From contig NC_133121.1 in assembly GCF_033568475.1 (NCBI RefSeq), positions 136,680,375 through 136,744,374 of the forward strand: a DNA stretch of 64,000 nt, written 5' to 3'. Each line of letters starts with the position of its first letter. The first letter of the stretch is position 1. The DNA comes from Henckelia pumila (taxonomy: Eukaryota > Streptophyta > Magnoliopsida > Lamiales > Gesneriaceae). The notes below the pieces were generated by a model, which was not told where the DNA came from, did not search any database, and saw nothing but the letters and a program-made list of their open reading frames with translations. The translations under genes were made by a program, and so were the position numbers. This document shows positions 21,989 through 35,004 of the stretch, in pieces.

Positions 21989-24900
21989 ATGTCAACAAAA
22001 ACTCAAAAACGAAAATATAATAGCTTAGAAGATCGTAGAGCGGCTAAAAACAATCGACGACAAAAAGAAAAACAACTTTTAATTTCAAATACAGTTGACA
22101 AACAAAATGTTCATGTGGACCCATTAGCATGCAAAGTCAGCCGTCCAGATTTATTGCCTGCTGTTCCAAACTGTCAATATTGCGGTGCATATCGTGTTTA
22201 TTTGGAACCACCTACATTTTGTTGCTCATTAGGTGGTGTAAACCTTCTAAACACTGAAATGCCTACAGATTTAGTTTAATTGTATCTTGGTAATGATCAG
22301 GATGCTAAAGAATTTATTAACTACGTCCGTAGTTACAATAATATGTTTTCATTCACATCAATGGATGTACATTGTGACAAATCTTTAGCTATAATAAATG
22401 TTGGGATTTACACATTCCGTGTACAAGGCCAAGTTTATCATTTTTTGGATCAATTAATACCATCAGACAATCATAACCCTAAAAATCTGCAGTTGTATTT
22501 TTTCGACACTGAACACGAGATCTTGAATAGAATGTATATTAGTTCTAAATTTCAAGAAACTCTCGTACAAAAAATTACTCACATTTTAGAAATGAATCCA
22601 TACGCCAATTTCTTCCGAAGTCTTAGTACAATTCAGAACTTAAACGAATATAACATTGCTTTACAAGCTGACCTTATTGTTGATCAACGTGTTTTTAACA
22701 AACCTACCGTATCCCAAGTTGCTGGAATTTGGTTGGAAGACGATGAAAGCTACCAATACTCAAGTCAACACATACAAATATATCCAAAAAACAGCCAACC
22801 TCAAAAAATTAAACATTACTTTGCTTGTTATGATCCTATGCAATATCCTCTTATTTTTTCAAATGGAGAATTCGGGTGGCATCGAAATATTAAAAGATTG
22901 AATGAAAGACAAAAAAAAAAGCTACTCCAAGGCCAACATGTAGTGGTGAAAACATTTACGATATTCAAGATTCCACAACTACAAACTCTTCCAAAAAGAC
23001 TGAAAACCAAAGGTCAACCGTGTCTTGTCGTGAATATTATTGCTATAAATTACAGATACGTAAAAACGATAAATCTTTCTTGCTACATACTCGTAGACTT
23101 TTACAACAATATGTAATAGATATGTACATTAAAATTGAAACATCAAGACTAGAATTTTTCAGAACTAAAGACATGCAACATCGTTTACGTAATGAAATAT
23201 ACTGTGGATTATTAGATAGTATGGCTCAAGGGTTTGAAATGGGTTCTGACATTGGTAAACGTATGATATTACCTGCCTCATTCATTGGAGGACCTAGAGA
23301 TATGCGTAAGACATATATGGATGCTATCACTTTAGTACAACGTTACAGAAAACCTGATATTTTTCTAACAATAACTTCAAACCCAAATTGGCCAGAAATA
23401 AAAGCTTTATGTCTATCTTCTGATGAAATACAAAATAGACCTGATTTGATTGCTAGAATATTCCGTGCAAAACTTCAAGTTCTAAAAAATGATTTATTTT
23501 AAAATTCCATTTTTGGTCATGTGATTGCTTACACTTATGTTATAGAATTTCGAAAAAGAGGGTTACCACACGCTCACTTTTTACTAATTTTAAGCCAAGC
23601 ATCGAAAATGTTTTGCCCCGAAGCATTTGATAGAATTGTTTGTGCAGAATTACCTGATCAAATAACACATCCATATTTATTTTCATTGGTGGTTAAGCAC
23701 ATGATACATGGACCTTGTAGTTCTCTTAATCCATCATGTCCTTGTATGAAAAAAGGCTCGTGTAAGTTTAATTATCCTAAAGATTTCTCAGAAAATACCA
23801 AGTTTTGTATAAATTCATATCCAATATATCGACGTCGAAATGATAACCATATACTCACTATTAGAGGCTCACAACTTGATAATCGCTGGGTTGTTCCATA
23901 TAATCCATATCTTTTTGCTAAGTTTAATTGTCACATCAACGTTGAAATATGTTCAACTATTCAAGCCATAAAATATATATACAAATATATTTACAAAGGA
24001 CACGATAGGATTTTCTACACATTAGCTAATGATGAAAAACACTTATTGGTTGACGAAATAAAAAATTTCCAAAGTGCAAGATGGATTTCACCTCCTGAAG
24101 CAATTTGAAGAATTTTTGGTTTTGATCTTCATCATGTTCATCCATCTGTAATATGTTTACCAATTCATTTAGAAGGCCAACAATTGGTAACTTTTACTGC
24201 CACCCAATCATTATCTACTATTGCGAATAATCCTATGCTTAAAATAACTATGTTAACACAATTTTTCCACATGAATAAATATAATGACTATGCTAAAAAG
24301 CTTGCTTGTTTATATGTTGAGTTTCCAGAATACTTTACTTGGCACAAGGATATAAAGGAATGGGAGCCACGTAAAAGAAATGAAGTTATATCTAGAATTT
24401 TTAGCTGTCATCCAACAGACGGCGAAAAGTTTTATATAAAGTTGTTACTTATGCACATTCGAAAGCCTACTTCATTCAAAGATTTACGAACAGTCAATGG
24501 AAAAACCTATGCTACATTTAGAGAAGCAGCGCAAATATTAGGATTAATGGAGGATGATAATACTATTGACAACTGTATGGAAGAGGCAACTTCCTATCTA
24601 ATGCCTATTGCTTTACGATAATTATTTGCTACTGCCCTCGTTTATTGTGACCCAAAAAATCCCAAACAATTATGGTTGAAGTATGAAAAGTTCTTATCGC
24701 AAGATTTCGAACAAAATAAATCTCTCAATCCTTACGCAATTAAACATAAAGTACTAAATAACATTGCGTATTATCTATACTCAATGGGCAAAAGATTAGA
24801 AGATTTCTTCTCAGTAACCGATAATGTACTTCTAAGTTTTGATGATAATTTGACATAAGAATTACAAACTAAAAAAGATATAACTATACCTTATGAAGAT

Positions 24901-26322
24901 CTAATTGCTGTTGAGAAATTAAATAAAGAACAAAAATATGCTTACAACCAGATTTTATATTGTGTTAATAATAATTTGTCACGAGTATTCTTTGTGGACG
25001 GTCCTGGTGGTACTGGAAAAACATTCTTATATAAAGCTATTCTTGCCACAATTCGTTCTGCTGGTCACATTGCTCTTGCTACAGCATCTTCAGGTGTCGC
25101 AGCATCTCTGCTTCCAGGAGGACGCACTTCCCACTCACGATTTAAAATTCCTTTGGACGAAAATAATTCCAAGCCTTGTAACATAAGTAAACAAAGCACA
25201 GTTGCTCATTTAATAAAGATATCAAAATTAATAATTTGGGATGAGGCTACAATGGCTAAACGCAGTATTATTGAAAAATTCGATGAAATGTTAAGAGACA
25301 TAATGAATACACAAACAATATTCGGTGGTAAAATTATTGTCTTTGGTGGAGATTTTCGCCAAACATTACCAGTTATTCTTAAAACTAATAAGGATGATAT
25401 AATAGATTCGTCAATTGTTATGTCACCTTTATGGAATCATTTTGAAAAATTAAAACTAAAGCAAAACATGCGAGCATTACTTGATCCAAAATTTTCTTCT
25501 TATTTATTAAAAATTGGGGACGGTGTTGAGGAAACAAACGAGAATGATGAAATCTTAATTCCACCTGAAGCAAACATCCCATTTACAGATGAAGCTACAT
25601 CTTTAAATATATTAATAGATACAGTGTTCCCAAATATTGCCAATGTTAATTTAGATTTCTCGTTATTTGTTAAACGAGCAATACTCACCACAAGAAATGA
25701 GTTTGTCAATGACATTAATGATGTATTGATTACTAAATTTCCCGGAGAAGAAACCACTTATTATAGTTGCGACGAAAACATAAGTTCTTGTACTATACCT
25801 GACCAAGAAGAACTATTTCATTTTTTAACTCCTCAAGGACTTCCTCCGCATAAACTAACATTGAAATTAAATGCACCAATCATACTTCTCAGAAATATTA
25901 ATCCAACCGAAGGACTTTGCAATGGCACGCGCCTTCTTTGTAAAGGTTTCAATACAAATGTAATCTATGCTGAAATATCAATTGGTATACATGCTGGAAA
26001 GGCGGTCTTTATTCCTCGTATCACACTAGAAACTCCTCACGAAAATTTTTCTTCTATTCCATTCAATAGAAAACAATTTCCAGTGCGATTATGCTTCGCA
26101 ATGACAATTAATAAAGCTCAAGGTCAAACTCTTGATTTTGTTGGCGTTTATTTAAAGGAACCTGTTTTCTCACACGGACAACTTTATGTTGCATTGTCAA
26201 GAGCAAAGACTATGGATCAGTTAAAGGTGCTTATTAGACCATCAACACCATTAATCCAGAGTACTAATTATACAAAGAACGTTGTGTACCATGATGTTTT
26301 ACAGGCATCAAGCTCTCTTTGA
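21989..26322 (+). pseudogene. Helitron RepHel (rolling-circle replication initiator plus Pif1-like helicase), broken
   Basis: The ATG at 21989 opens a basic N-terminus with a CQYCGAYR zinc-like motif. The Rep domain shows the HUH-type motif GLPHAHFLL at about 23559-23585 and the two-tyrosine motif YIYKYIYKG at about 23974-24000. The helicase domain has Walker A GPGGTGKT (25000-25023), Walker B WDEATM, GGDFRQTLPV and the C-terminal YVALSRAKTMDQL. In-frame stops lie at 22277 (TAA), 23500 (TAA), 24106 (TGA), 24619 (TAA) and 24856 (TAA). One frameshift lies in or near the A-run at 22911-22922. The intact piece from 24976 to 26322 (448 codons) is most of the helicase. Rep would nick and join DNA and the helicase would unwind it during transposition. 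Confidence 0.92.
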
Positions 26323-26670
26323 GATAAATAACTTCTAACCTACTGATTGATCTTTCATTCGATGAATTCTCAATTTTTATACTCATTTAATTGCTATCAA
26401 CTCTATCAAGATTGAATTACAGTTCTCAAATTTCAGCAAAATTGTTTAATGTTGTTTCAAAACTACAGTTAAAAATTTTTTGCCTCACATTTCTACAAAA
26501 AAAAATATAGGCAACTACAATGTTTACATTTCAAAACTGCACATAACATTTCTTATTAGCAAACATTTATTTTAATCAATAGTTATATATGATTATTTGC
26601 TCCCAAAATTTTGTTCATAAATATCTCAAAAATAACAAACTGTTTCTGTCTTTTCTCCCCCATAAGCTCG

Positions 26671-29500
26671 ATGGAAGAAAAATGCACCACACTTGGACAG
26701 CTCAGTCCTAATTCTCACAACTGGTTCATGAAAGTATTAGTTGCAGAGAAAACTCCAATACGAAACACAAGATGGGGTAGACATATGAAACTTGTATTTG
26801 TTGATAAAGAGGTAATATCTACTGAGTTAAATATATCTGTTGTTGCACCAACAGACTTTATATCTATCTTTTGTTAAAACAGAATGGAAGAATGCAGAGT
26901 ATTATTTATGACCAAGATCTTGAACAATTAGACAAGTTACTTGACTTGTATAGAACATACTTCATGGAAAACGCAAAAATTAGACAAATAGCTGGGAACA
27001 CACCAATTTTGGCTGCTTCAGAGTATCAAATGGTGCTTAATAGAAGCACTTACATCAAGCTTTGTAGCCAACAGGAGCAGCTACCAATTACTGACATTTA
27101 CCAGCTTACACGTTTTGCACAATGCTCTGAATTTGCAGATGTCGCAAGCAAACAGATCAACTAAGTTTTTCTCCATATTTTCTGTTTTTGTTTACTTATA
27201 TTATGACATATGTTGCTAATTTAATTTATCTAAATTTCCTATTTCCAGACTTACTTTGTGCTGTAATACATGTGTTTCCACCACGGTTCGTGCAAAGAAC
27301 CAAAAGAAATTTGCAGGACTTTGTTATTGTTAATGAAGAGTAAACCACTCTTACCTTCAAACAAATTAACATCATTTGATGTAGTTACAAATTTCTTACC
27401 AAGTTTTATTGTATTCACGATTCCATATTTATCAAACATGCAGGCACCGTCCTATGCTGCTGACATTGTGGGAAGAGTTTTTGCAAAACGAAGGTCCTCG
27501 CTTGTCTGAAAACATACACAAAATACCAGTGATTTTGGGGATCAGACTGTCGGTCAACACCTTTTATGGTAAAACAATCTTTTCCTTGTTTCACAAGCCA
27601 AAGAAAATAATATTCATTGCAGTATATTAAACCCATTATGACTGCTTTTACTCATTAAAATTAATCAAAATAGGGTTATCCGTCGGAACAATGCCAAACA
27701 GTACATTTCTTTTTTACCCTCCCATAGCACAAGTCGCACACCTAAAACTATGGTAAGTCAAAACCTATAACTAATGTCATTTCAAAGCTTTATGAGAAAA
27801 TTTTCTTTCTCTTTCAAATAATCTCTTATATGCATAGCTTAAAATTAATTGCTTTAATTAACATTTTTTTTACACTTGCTGTTTAATTGCACTTTTTGTT
27901 TAATTATACAATATTACAAAACTATGTCCCAAAATATAATGTTTCTACACAAACTATATTTCTTGTATGTTGCATTACCCACCGTCAAAATTTATCTCCA
28001 AAAGAAATAAATTATGTCATAGTATTGTCAAATTTACGTAGGAAATTATATCAACTGATTTTCTCAAATTTTGATTATGTTTTACTTTAAATTTAATTCT
28101 CTTTCTTGTGTAACTTTTCTTTAATATATATATTTTTTTCCAAACTCATGTGTCAAGAAAAACACATAAAATATTTCGAACCTAGAACAGAATAAATTAA
28201 ACATTAACTTTTTTTGCAATACTAAAAAATGTAAGTTTGTTACGAATTATTTTTCTTACAAAAAATAGTCTTCGTACCATCTTAGGTTTATTGTGTAACA
28301 TTTTCCAATAATTCCCGTGTATTAATCATTTATTTCTGTTTTAGTTTATCTGCATTGTATTATGACAAGAATTGAATTAACTAATATTTAAACTAATATC
28401 TAGGATCAAAGACAACAAAGACTATATAGAAAATGTCGTCTCTCGGAAATTATATGAAAAATCATACCAAAGCATAGATCAGCCAGCAGACTCCCAAATT
28501 CGAAAGATAAGTCAAATCCTAAGTGTGACTCAAACGGTAATTTTCATTAACAATTTAGCTTTTGTTTACTTAAATCTCATAAACAAATATTAACTTAACT
28601 ACATTCTCACTTGCAGGTAAAATCTTTTTGGGTGAAAGCTACACTAAAAGTCTCAGAGCCACAACATTGTCTATACGTTTTAGCCTGCCCAGATTGTTCA
28701 AGACCTTGTGGAGCTGTATATGGATATGAATTCACATGTCTATATTGTGGTAGCAACTTCCCGAGCCCAAAACCACTGTAAGTTATATAAATAGCTTGGA
28801 AAGTTGAACCACAACAGTTACAATGTCCAAATATTTTTCATAATTTTTTTTTTAAAGCTAAGCCATTACTTAACATATGTGTGCAGGTTACATTTCCAAG
28901 TAGATTTATTTGATGGAACAGGAAATTTGCCTGCCTATTTAGAAAATGAAGAAGCAGAAATATTATTAGGAGCATCAGCTGAAAATATAATTGAAGCAAA
29001 ACATGAGGTATATTAGCTTAAAACTAATTAATTGTAGCTAAAAAATTTCCATTGACTTCTACATTTTATTCCCCTCGTCTCTCACAGGAAGAAGATTTGA
29101 ACCCTTGTATGATCAACGAAAAACTCAAAGATTTACAATTTCTTTTTCAAATCAGAACATCTAGGAATGAAAGTAAAGGGAAAACTTTTGTAAGAAATAC
29201 CATCGTAAAATGCCTTCAACAACATGAATCGTCACCAACAGTGCACACCTCTAAAGAACCAAGTTCTTCTGCACAACTTGATAAAAATTTGCTGACAGAC
29301 TTGCCAATGGTTGAATCTCAAGAAAGCACTTCTAAGATAGAAGAGGAACAAGCCGCAACAAATCCAGTTCAATGTCAAACAAGTTCAACCGGAAAAAGAG
29401 GCTTGGACTGTAAAGAAATGACAACACAGAAAAACTTCAAACATCATAAAGAAGACCGAGAAACGTATCATATTACAGTTCCACTACTTTTTTGGTAAGC
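26671..29500 (+). pseudogene. Helitron RPA1-like (RPA70) single-strand DNA-binding gene, multi-exon
   Basis: Exon 1 runs from the ATG at 26671 to 26811 (MEEKCTTLGQLSPNSHNW, GT donor) and is an N-terminal OB-fold. Exon 2 is about 26898-27162. A third OB part reads DFVIVNEE near 27315-27342, then LTLWEEFLQNEGPRL and LSVNTFYG at about 27460-27570; the frame breaks between 27342 and 27450. A later exon (about 28619-28780) has the RPA70 C-terminal zinc finger, CPDCSRPC and CLYCGSNFP. Next comes FQVDLFDGTGNLPAYLENEE (28887-29008), and then a Ser/Glu-rich tail (29091-29498). RPA-like genes are often carried by plant Helitrons and may protect single strands. The frame breaks make function doubtful. 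Confidence 0.8.
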
Positions 29501-32340
29501 AATTTCTTATAAGTATTCTTTTCAAATACAGAAAAAAATCATAATTCAAATAAACAAAAATATAAAAAACTTACCTAATTACATTTTCTCATTTTTCTTA
29601 AATGAAAGTATAAGTATAGAAATAAACTTGTATATATTTGCACATACTTTAGTTTATGCTAACTAAAATTTTCCTTCCCTCATTTTCTCAGCTTCAAGTT
29701 TTTGTCCGTTCAAAAGTACAACATCAACGAATATATCACCCAAGGGTAAGCGCTATCTCCCTAAGTTTGAAACAACCCCATTAGTATATTATGAAAATTA
29801 AAGCAAGGATCAACCAATTTCTCTGAACTTAGTTTCAACCTATGATATTTTCGTTTATTTCATTTTTTTCGTTCAGTTTGATGTTTTCCTTTTGTTTGCT
29901 ATATCGTTCTTAGTTGCATTTTGAATAACTGAAAGAAGAATCTTCATTGCAATGTATGACTGACTTCTGTAAATATCTATCTGTTTTGTCTATTTTTGCA
30001 TTTTTCATAAAATATCATTTTGCTATTTTAAAGTTTAATTTTAATAAATCTATTGTTTTCCTTCTTGTTCTTTTGCTTCATCTTCTGTCAAATATAATAG
30101 TGCACTTTTACCCAACATATTTCAAAATACATAATGAGGTATTTTTTAACACTTCATCGAATTAAATCATCAATGCCCCACACTATGTATACACTATCAT
30201 TTATTATTAAAAATATTTTTTTTTCACTTAGAAAATGTAATAAAAACATTACTCTGCTGATTTTACCTTATTTTATTGACAAAATTTCTACTTTGCCAAA
30301 AAAATAGTTCGTCAGATTATGATATATATTTAAATTAATCTCATCTTTCATTCCACTGTTTTCTGATTCTTACTCATATTATTACAACATAAAATCTAAG
30401 GTGACTAATTTGTAGGTTGAATAAAAAATGAAAAATAAATACGATTCGTCTAATCTAATTCCACTTTAAATACTCCACCTACTAAGTTGAAGAAAAAAAC
30501 AACAAACAAAAATGATCATATGTAAGCAGGTACTTTAGTTGCAACTTTGGAGGAAAGACGTGGAAATGCATAGCAATTGTGCCTGCCATTGTCCATTTTC
30601 TTTCCATTGCTGCTACTGGTTCTTTTGGGAAAAATAACGACATTTTCTTATTGAGTATATGCTATATATACACATCTCCATACTTTGTACAAGATCTTTG
30701 GATTGGATCTCGGTTGCGGCAATTTTTTTAGGGGGATTATGTATTTTTGGAGAAAACTCATTTTCCCCGAGATTTTTGGTCGTGCATTGCATGATTTTTT
30801 ATTCTTCGTGAGACAAGTACGATGAAATCTATGCGATAGGCATCAGAGGATTGCGATTCAGCTGCTATCGATCATTCGAGTTTTATTCGTAAGTCGCTTT
30901 TCGCTTTTTTTCTTCTATCGTGAATATTGGCGAGCGATGGCTTATGCCTGAATTCATTTGTTGCGATGAACTGTATGATTTTGCATGTTCTGTTTTGCTG
31001 TTTTCATAAATATTTTGGTGGTTTTTGATTAGAATGTCTGGTGAGATCTGGGGAATATAATGACATTGTTGAACATTAAGTTTATAGAGATTTAAGGTGT
31101 TGTAGTGGAAGGAATTTATTGTTTCCATGGTCTGATTTACGGAATAGTTTATGTTCTTCACTAAGGAAATTTCATCAAATGTTTTTGTTGTGTGGGTTCA
31201 AAGTTGATTTATATGTTTTGAGCTGAATATGCGAAAAGGTATTCGACCTTGAAGTTCTCTTATAGTTCTCTCGCTAGCGGATCATAAAATTGCTTACTAA
31301 ATCATGATAGCCAGTTTGAAATGTAAAATTTCCAGATCTGGTGTGAGCTGGTGTTAAAAGTTACATGAGTTGGTAGAAGATTGTTAGATTTCTCTGTGAA
31401 TTTAGGGGAAATATCCGATGAAACAAAGAAAAGAAGGAAAAGGCTTCACGATAGTTGGATAGCTTGCTTCAACCTATCACGACATATGTACAAAAAAAAG
31501 TTGTCTTTGTCTGAAAATACCATATAGTTCAGTATATTATTCTGTTTCCTTATAAATGATCCTTTTGTGCATTTAATCATCATTCAAGAAAGAAATGCAC
31601 TAATCCACTGATATTTTGATTTTTGAAGATACACCGCTGCTTGAGTTTTGGTGGTTTCTTTACCAATAATTTTGAACATTGAGGATCGAGCATTTTTCTC
31701 CTCTACAACCTTTCTTTCTTTCACGTTGGCTTTTAGTTTTGTCATGTGTGCATTTTTTCCACTATATTAGAATTATTGAGTGAAATTCCATTGAGATAAC
31801 TACAGTCATTATGAACCTGATTTCTGTACAAATATTTTACACATTCCTATTTCGACTTTGTTCTTCTAACTAACTATATATTACAGAAAAACCCAGCTCA
31901 CCAACTTGATCTTTTGCGAAACCTTCACCAAAGAAAGCACCAGGTAATATAGTATACTCAAATTCTAATTTGTTTAAACTTATGCTGTAATTTTTCGACA
32001 ATTCTTATTTTCTAACTGCTTGAATTACAATGATTTAGGATGACATAAACTCTTCTCGCAAACTGGAATTCGAGAGGCTGCTTTATACAATAAATGATAT
32101 CGACAACCATAAAAGTCAATTTAAATTTTTACAAAACTTTAAATAGTTAATTAATTTATTATAAACATATTATAAACTCAAAATTAATATGTTTCCATTA
32201 CTTTAGTCAAGATACTTTGACACTATACAAATAAAAATAATCTAATAAACACAATTTTTTTAAAAAAATTTCAAATAAAATAACGAACTAACACTTGTCA
32301 TAATGACTAATCTATTAATATGAAAGAAGACAAAATAAGT
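29501..32340 (+). other. Helitron segment with intron-like structure, possible captured host sequence
   Basis: No long frame is present. A GTAAGT donor-like site at about 30889 follows a less AT-rich stretch. About 1 kb later an acceptor-like TTACAG precedes a short exon-like block (31887-31943) encoding LDLLRNLHQRKHQ, ending in GTAATA. This resembles a host gene fragment of UTR, intron and small exon, but I do not recognise the gene. The rest is AT-rich. Confidence 0.4.
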
Positions 32341-32417
32341 TACTTGTCATAAACACTCAATGACTCAACCCATTTTCAAACACTTGTCATAAACACTCAA
32401 TGACTCAGCCCATTTTC
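32341..32417 (+). repeat. Tandem duplication of about 39 bp
   Basis: The unit ACTTGTCATAAACACTCAAT plus GACTCARCCCATTTTCA occurs twice in a row. A related shorter ACTTGTCATAATGACTAATC precedes it at about 32292. Confidence 0.85.
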
Positions 32418-32483
32418 ATTACTATATAAGCATATCAGATACAATTCCAGTTTAGATAAACTAAGTTTACAAAGCAGAGTCAA

Positions 32484-32672
32484 ATGGAGAACAATACTTA
32501 TTGCACTTGTTGTATTGATTGTACACAATGTTATTATAATCACATATTTCAAAAAGAAGTTAACAAACTGTTTAAAAGATTTCATTCCAATCGAGTGTGG
32601 ACCATTATATTCCGAAGAGTGTTGCAGATAGAACCAAAGCTTACAGTTCTGCTGGAGTATGATAATATGTAA
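32484..32672 (+). CDS. Small cysteine-motif protein (62 aa) near Helitron 3' end, undescribed
   Basis: The 62-codon frame starts MENNTYCTCCIDCTQC and continues with a basic, aromatic stretch (KRFHSNRVWT) and RVLQIEPKL. I do not recognise a known family. A homologous reading, also starting with ATG, lies on the minus strand at 50356-50583 in the second Helitron of this window. The two share about 30 of 53 aligned residues while their codons differ freely, which argues for past protein-level constraint. A GTAAGC donor-like site overlaps the last codons, so an intron may follow and the true protein may be longer. The CxC..CxxC arrangement could bind zinc, but this is unproven. It sits about 560 bp before the Helitron 3' end. 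Confidence 0.55.
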   Translation: MENNTYCTCCIDCTQCYYNHIFQKEVNKLFKRFHSNRVWTIIFRRVLQIEPKLTVLLEYDNM

Positions 32673-32905
32673 GCAATTCAATGTATGTATGTATGTACGT
32701 GTGCGCCTACTCAGCTTTTTAGAGTATGATAATATCTTAAGAATATGATAATAGCAATTCTATGTTGTAAGCAATTTTATGTTGTAATAATATATATGTA
32801 CATGTATGTATGTATATATCTACTCATCCTAGAGATAGAACCAAAGCTTGCTGCCATATGCTACCATGTTAGAATATGATAATATGAAGGCATTCCTATG
32901 TTGTA
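32626..32905 (+). repeat. Two diverged direct repeats of about 80 bp, offset about 204 bp
   Basis: GATAGAACCAAAGCTT followed by GATAATATG and CTATGTTGTAA elements occurs at about 32628 and again at about 32832. Short runs of TATG/TATA repeats lie between and after them. Confidence 0.6.
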
Positions 32906-33203
32906 ACTTATAAGCAATCCTATGTTGTATTGATATATTGATATATATGTATGTATATACTTACTCATCCTACATCCTAGCTTACATGTCATGTATAGAA
33001 TTTATAACTTTTATTATTGTTACAACACGTCTATAATTTCTTTTATTACATCCAATCTCAGTTGCGAATATAAATTTTTTATATCCATCTTAAACATACA
33101 AATTATTTAAATATATTGCGATTCAAAAAGAATTAATTAAGAATAATATGTGAGTCACCACACACACAATATAATCTCCCTACCTCACTAAAACCTGGGT
33201 AAA

Positions 33204-33233
33204 CACCTCAAGTATTGAGGTGCCCTTACCTAG
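33204..33233 (+). terminator. Helitron 3' terminus: hairpin and CTAG
   Basis: CACCTCAA-GTA-TTGAGGTG forms an 8-bp perfect stem with a 3-nt loop, then CCCTTACCTAG. The hairpin is the termination signal for rolling-circle transposition. The next bases, TCTATATCTATAC, look like another Helitron 5' end. Confidence 0.88.
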
Positions 33234-34347
33234 TCTATATCTATACATCTTATATCTATACATCTATTTTATATTATATTATATTATTTATACATTTATA
33301 TTTATATTTATATTTATATATTTATATTTATATTTATACATACATATCTAAATGTATTCATAATGTGTGAATAAAAGACAAAATTTTACAATTGTGAAAT
33401 AACAATTTTGCCATTTTATTCTACATTTTATGTAAGACCATATAAAATATATAGAGACATAAAAGTAAAATTAAATTCTAGTTAGAGTATAAAAGTAAAT
33501 ATATATTTTTATTATAAACTAGAGCATGAGTATATTGGGTCGGGTAGTACTTAGGTGGAAATTATTGGGCTGTATTAGGGCTTCAGCCATGGGCAAGAAT
33601 GAATCGGGATATTTACGGATCGATAGTACCGGGACAACTCGCAACCCACAACCCATCAAATCCCGTCATTTGATGGGACGGGTTGGCCCACCATTCGAGC
33701 GAGATAAATTAGCAAGTCAATCCGTCTATTTGGCGATGTAAAGGATTGACTCGCCAACTTTTATTTATATTTGGCGAGCCGAGCACAGAGATCGATCAAT
33801 CGCTAGTTTTCGATAATGTGTGTTGTTGGCTGCTGTCATGCATCGTTGATACAACTAAATTTTTGTGTCTAACGCTAAGAACAAGATCCTTGTTAGACTC
33901 ACTCTCAAAACTACGGTCACATGTTACAATATATTAGCTCTCGTGTATTATACTTTCGGCGCGCTAAAGTTATATGTTCGTCCCCTGCTTGATTTCTAGT
34001 CCTATATATAGCCAATGGGGGAAAGAAACGAATATAAGAAAACGCCGGTAGCTAGAAACCATTCTGTGAAATGACTCGTTTCACTGTTATATTTTATTCC
34101 TCGGGGCTTGAGGATATATAAAATGTTGGTTTGGATTTATGATAACATGGGATGAAGACGAATCCATGACATGAGGTTTCCCCTGCTTGATTTTGTATTT
34201 GAATCAAACCAGGTTCATGTAAAATCAAGAATGGTAAATTTTTATTCATAGGAAAAAATAATCAAGAATGCTACGTACATCCGGCAGGAGATTAAAAACC
34301 ATCTAAATGAGTTCCATTTTAGAAAAATTATTAATCACAGACTAAAT
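33234..34347. other. Possible Helitron 5' end plus unassigned sequence
   Basis: The first 270 bases are TCTATA-rich and include a copy of the dispersed repeat (33370-33500). A GC-richer patch at 33525-33780 (frame 33526-33741) resembles no protein family that I know. Nothing further is identified up to 34347. Confidence 0.4.
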
Positions 34348-34989
34348 TAAAATCTAAGAACAAGAAAGATAAAACCTAGCCGCTAGAGCGTTCTTCGCGT
34401 TTCAAGCCGTCCCATCCCCCCTATTTTTGAGTTATATGATGTATTTAAAGACTAGAGTCCTTCCCAAGAAAGTTTCCTAATTAAAACAGATTTCTCGGAA
34501 AAGTCGGTGCGCTCGAGCACACCAAGTAAGTGCAATCGAGCGCGCACAAAACACCCAACTTACTGTCCCGAATTTTCAATAGGCGCGCTAGGGCGCACCG
34601 AGTACATGCGGATCGAGCGCGCAGCTTTTTTTCTAGCGAGCAGCGATTTTGTAAAATTTATATCCGGAGATCTAGCCGTCGGATTGAGCTGAAATTTGGA
34701 CAGCTGCTTCAAAATATCTTGAAATTTATTCTGCACGGTGAAGATCGGATTTGAACTTATATAAAATTAAATATGATTTTCTGATCATTATTGCTCCGTA
34801 ATTCATTATTGCGCAATAGCTTTTCCATCTTTTCCTCGACAAAATGCTACGTCCTATACAATAAACACAGGAGCGTGTAATGTAGACACGATGTAAGAAA
34901 AACCAACAAAAACTTAATTAAAACAAATGAATGCACGCACAAATGACAATAAAATGATAATAAAATATGCAACACAAACATGCCCATCA
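34348..34989 (-). repeat. Partial 3' LTR (642 bp) of non-autonomous element
   Basis: It closely matches 36650-37285, with small indels such as an extra ACAATAAAATGATAA-like stretch. The match stops at 34348, where unrelated sequence begins. Confidence 0.85.
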
Positions 34990-35004
34990 AATACCCCCAC
35001 ACTT
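34990..35004 (-). promoter_or_regulatory. Polypurine tract of non-autonomous element
   Basis: Minus-strand AAGTGTGGGGGTATT lies directly before the 3' LTR start. It would prime plus-strand DNA synthesis. Confidence 0.75.

Larger units (their letters stand above)
20269..33233 (+). mobile_element. Helitron of about 13 kb with Rep/helicase and RPA genes
   Basis: The 5' end reads A|TCTATATCTACATATATG. The 3' end has an 8-bp-stem hairpin (33204-33222) followed by CCCTTACCTAG|T. TC and CTAG termini inserted between A and T, a subterminal hairpin and no target duplication are Helitron hallmarks. It carries a RepHel gene, a spliced RPA1-like gene and a small cysteine-motif ORF, all on the plus strand. 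RepHel is broken, so this copy is not autonomous now. Confidence 0.88.
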
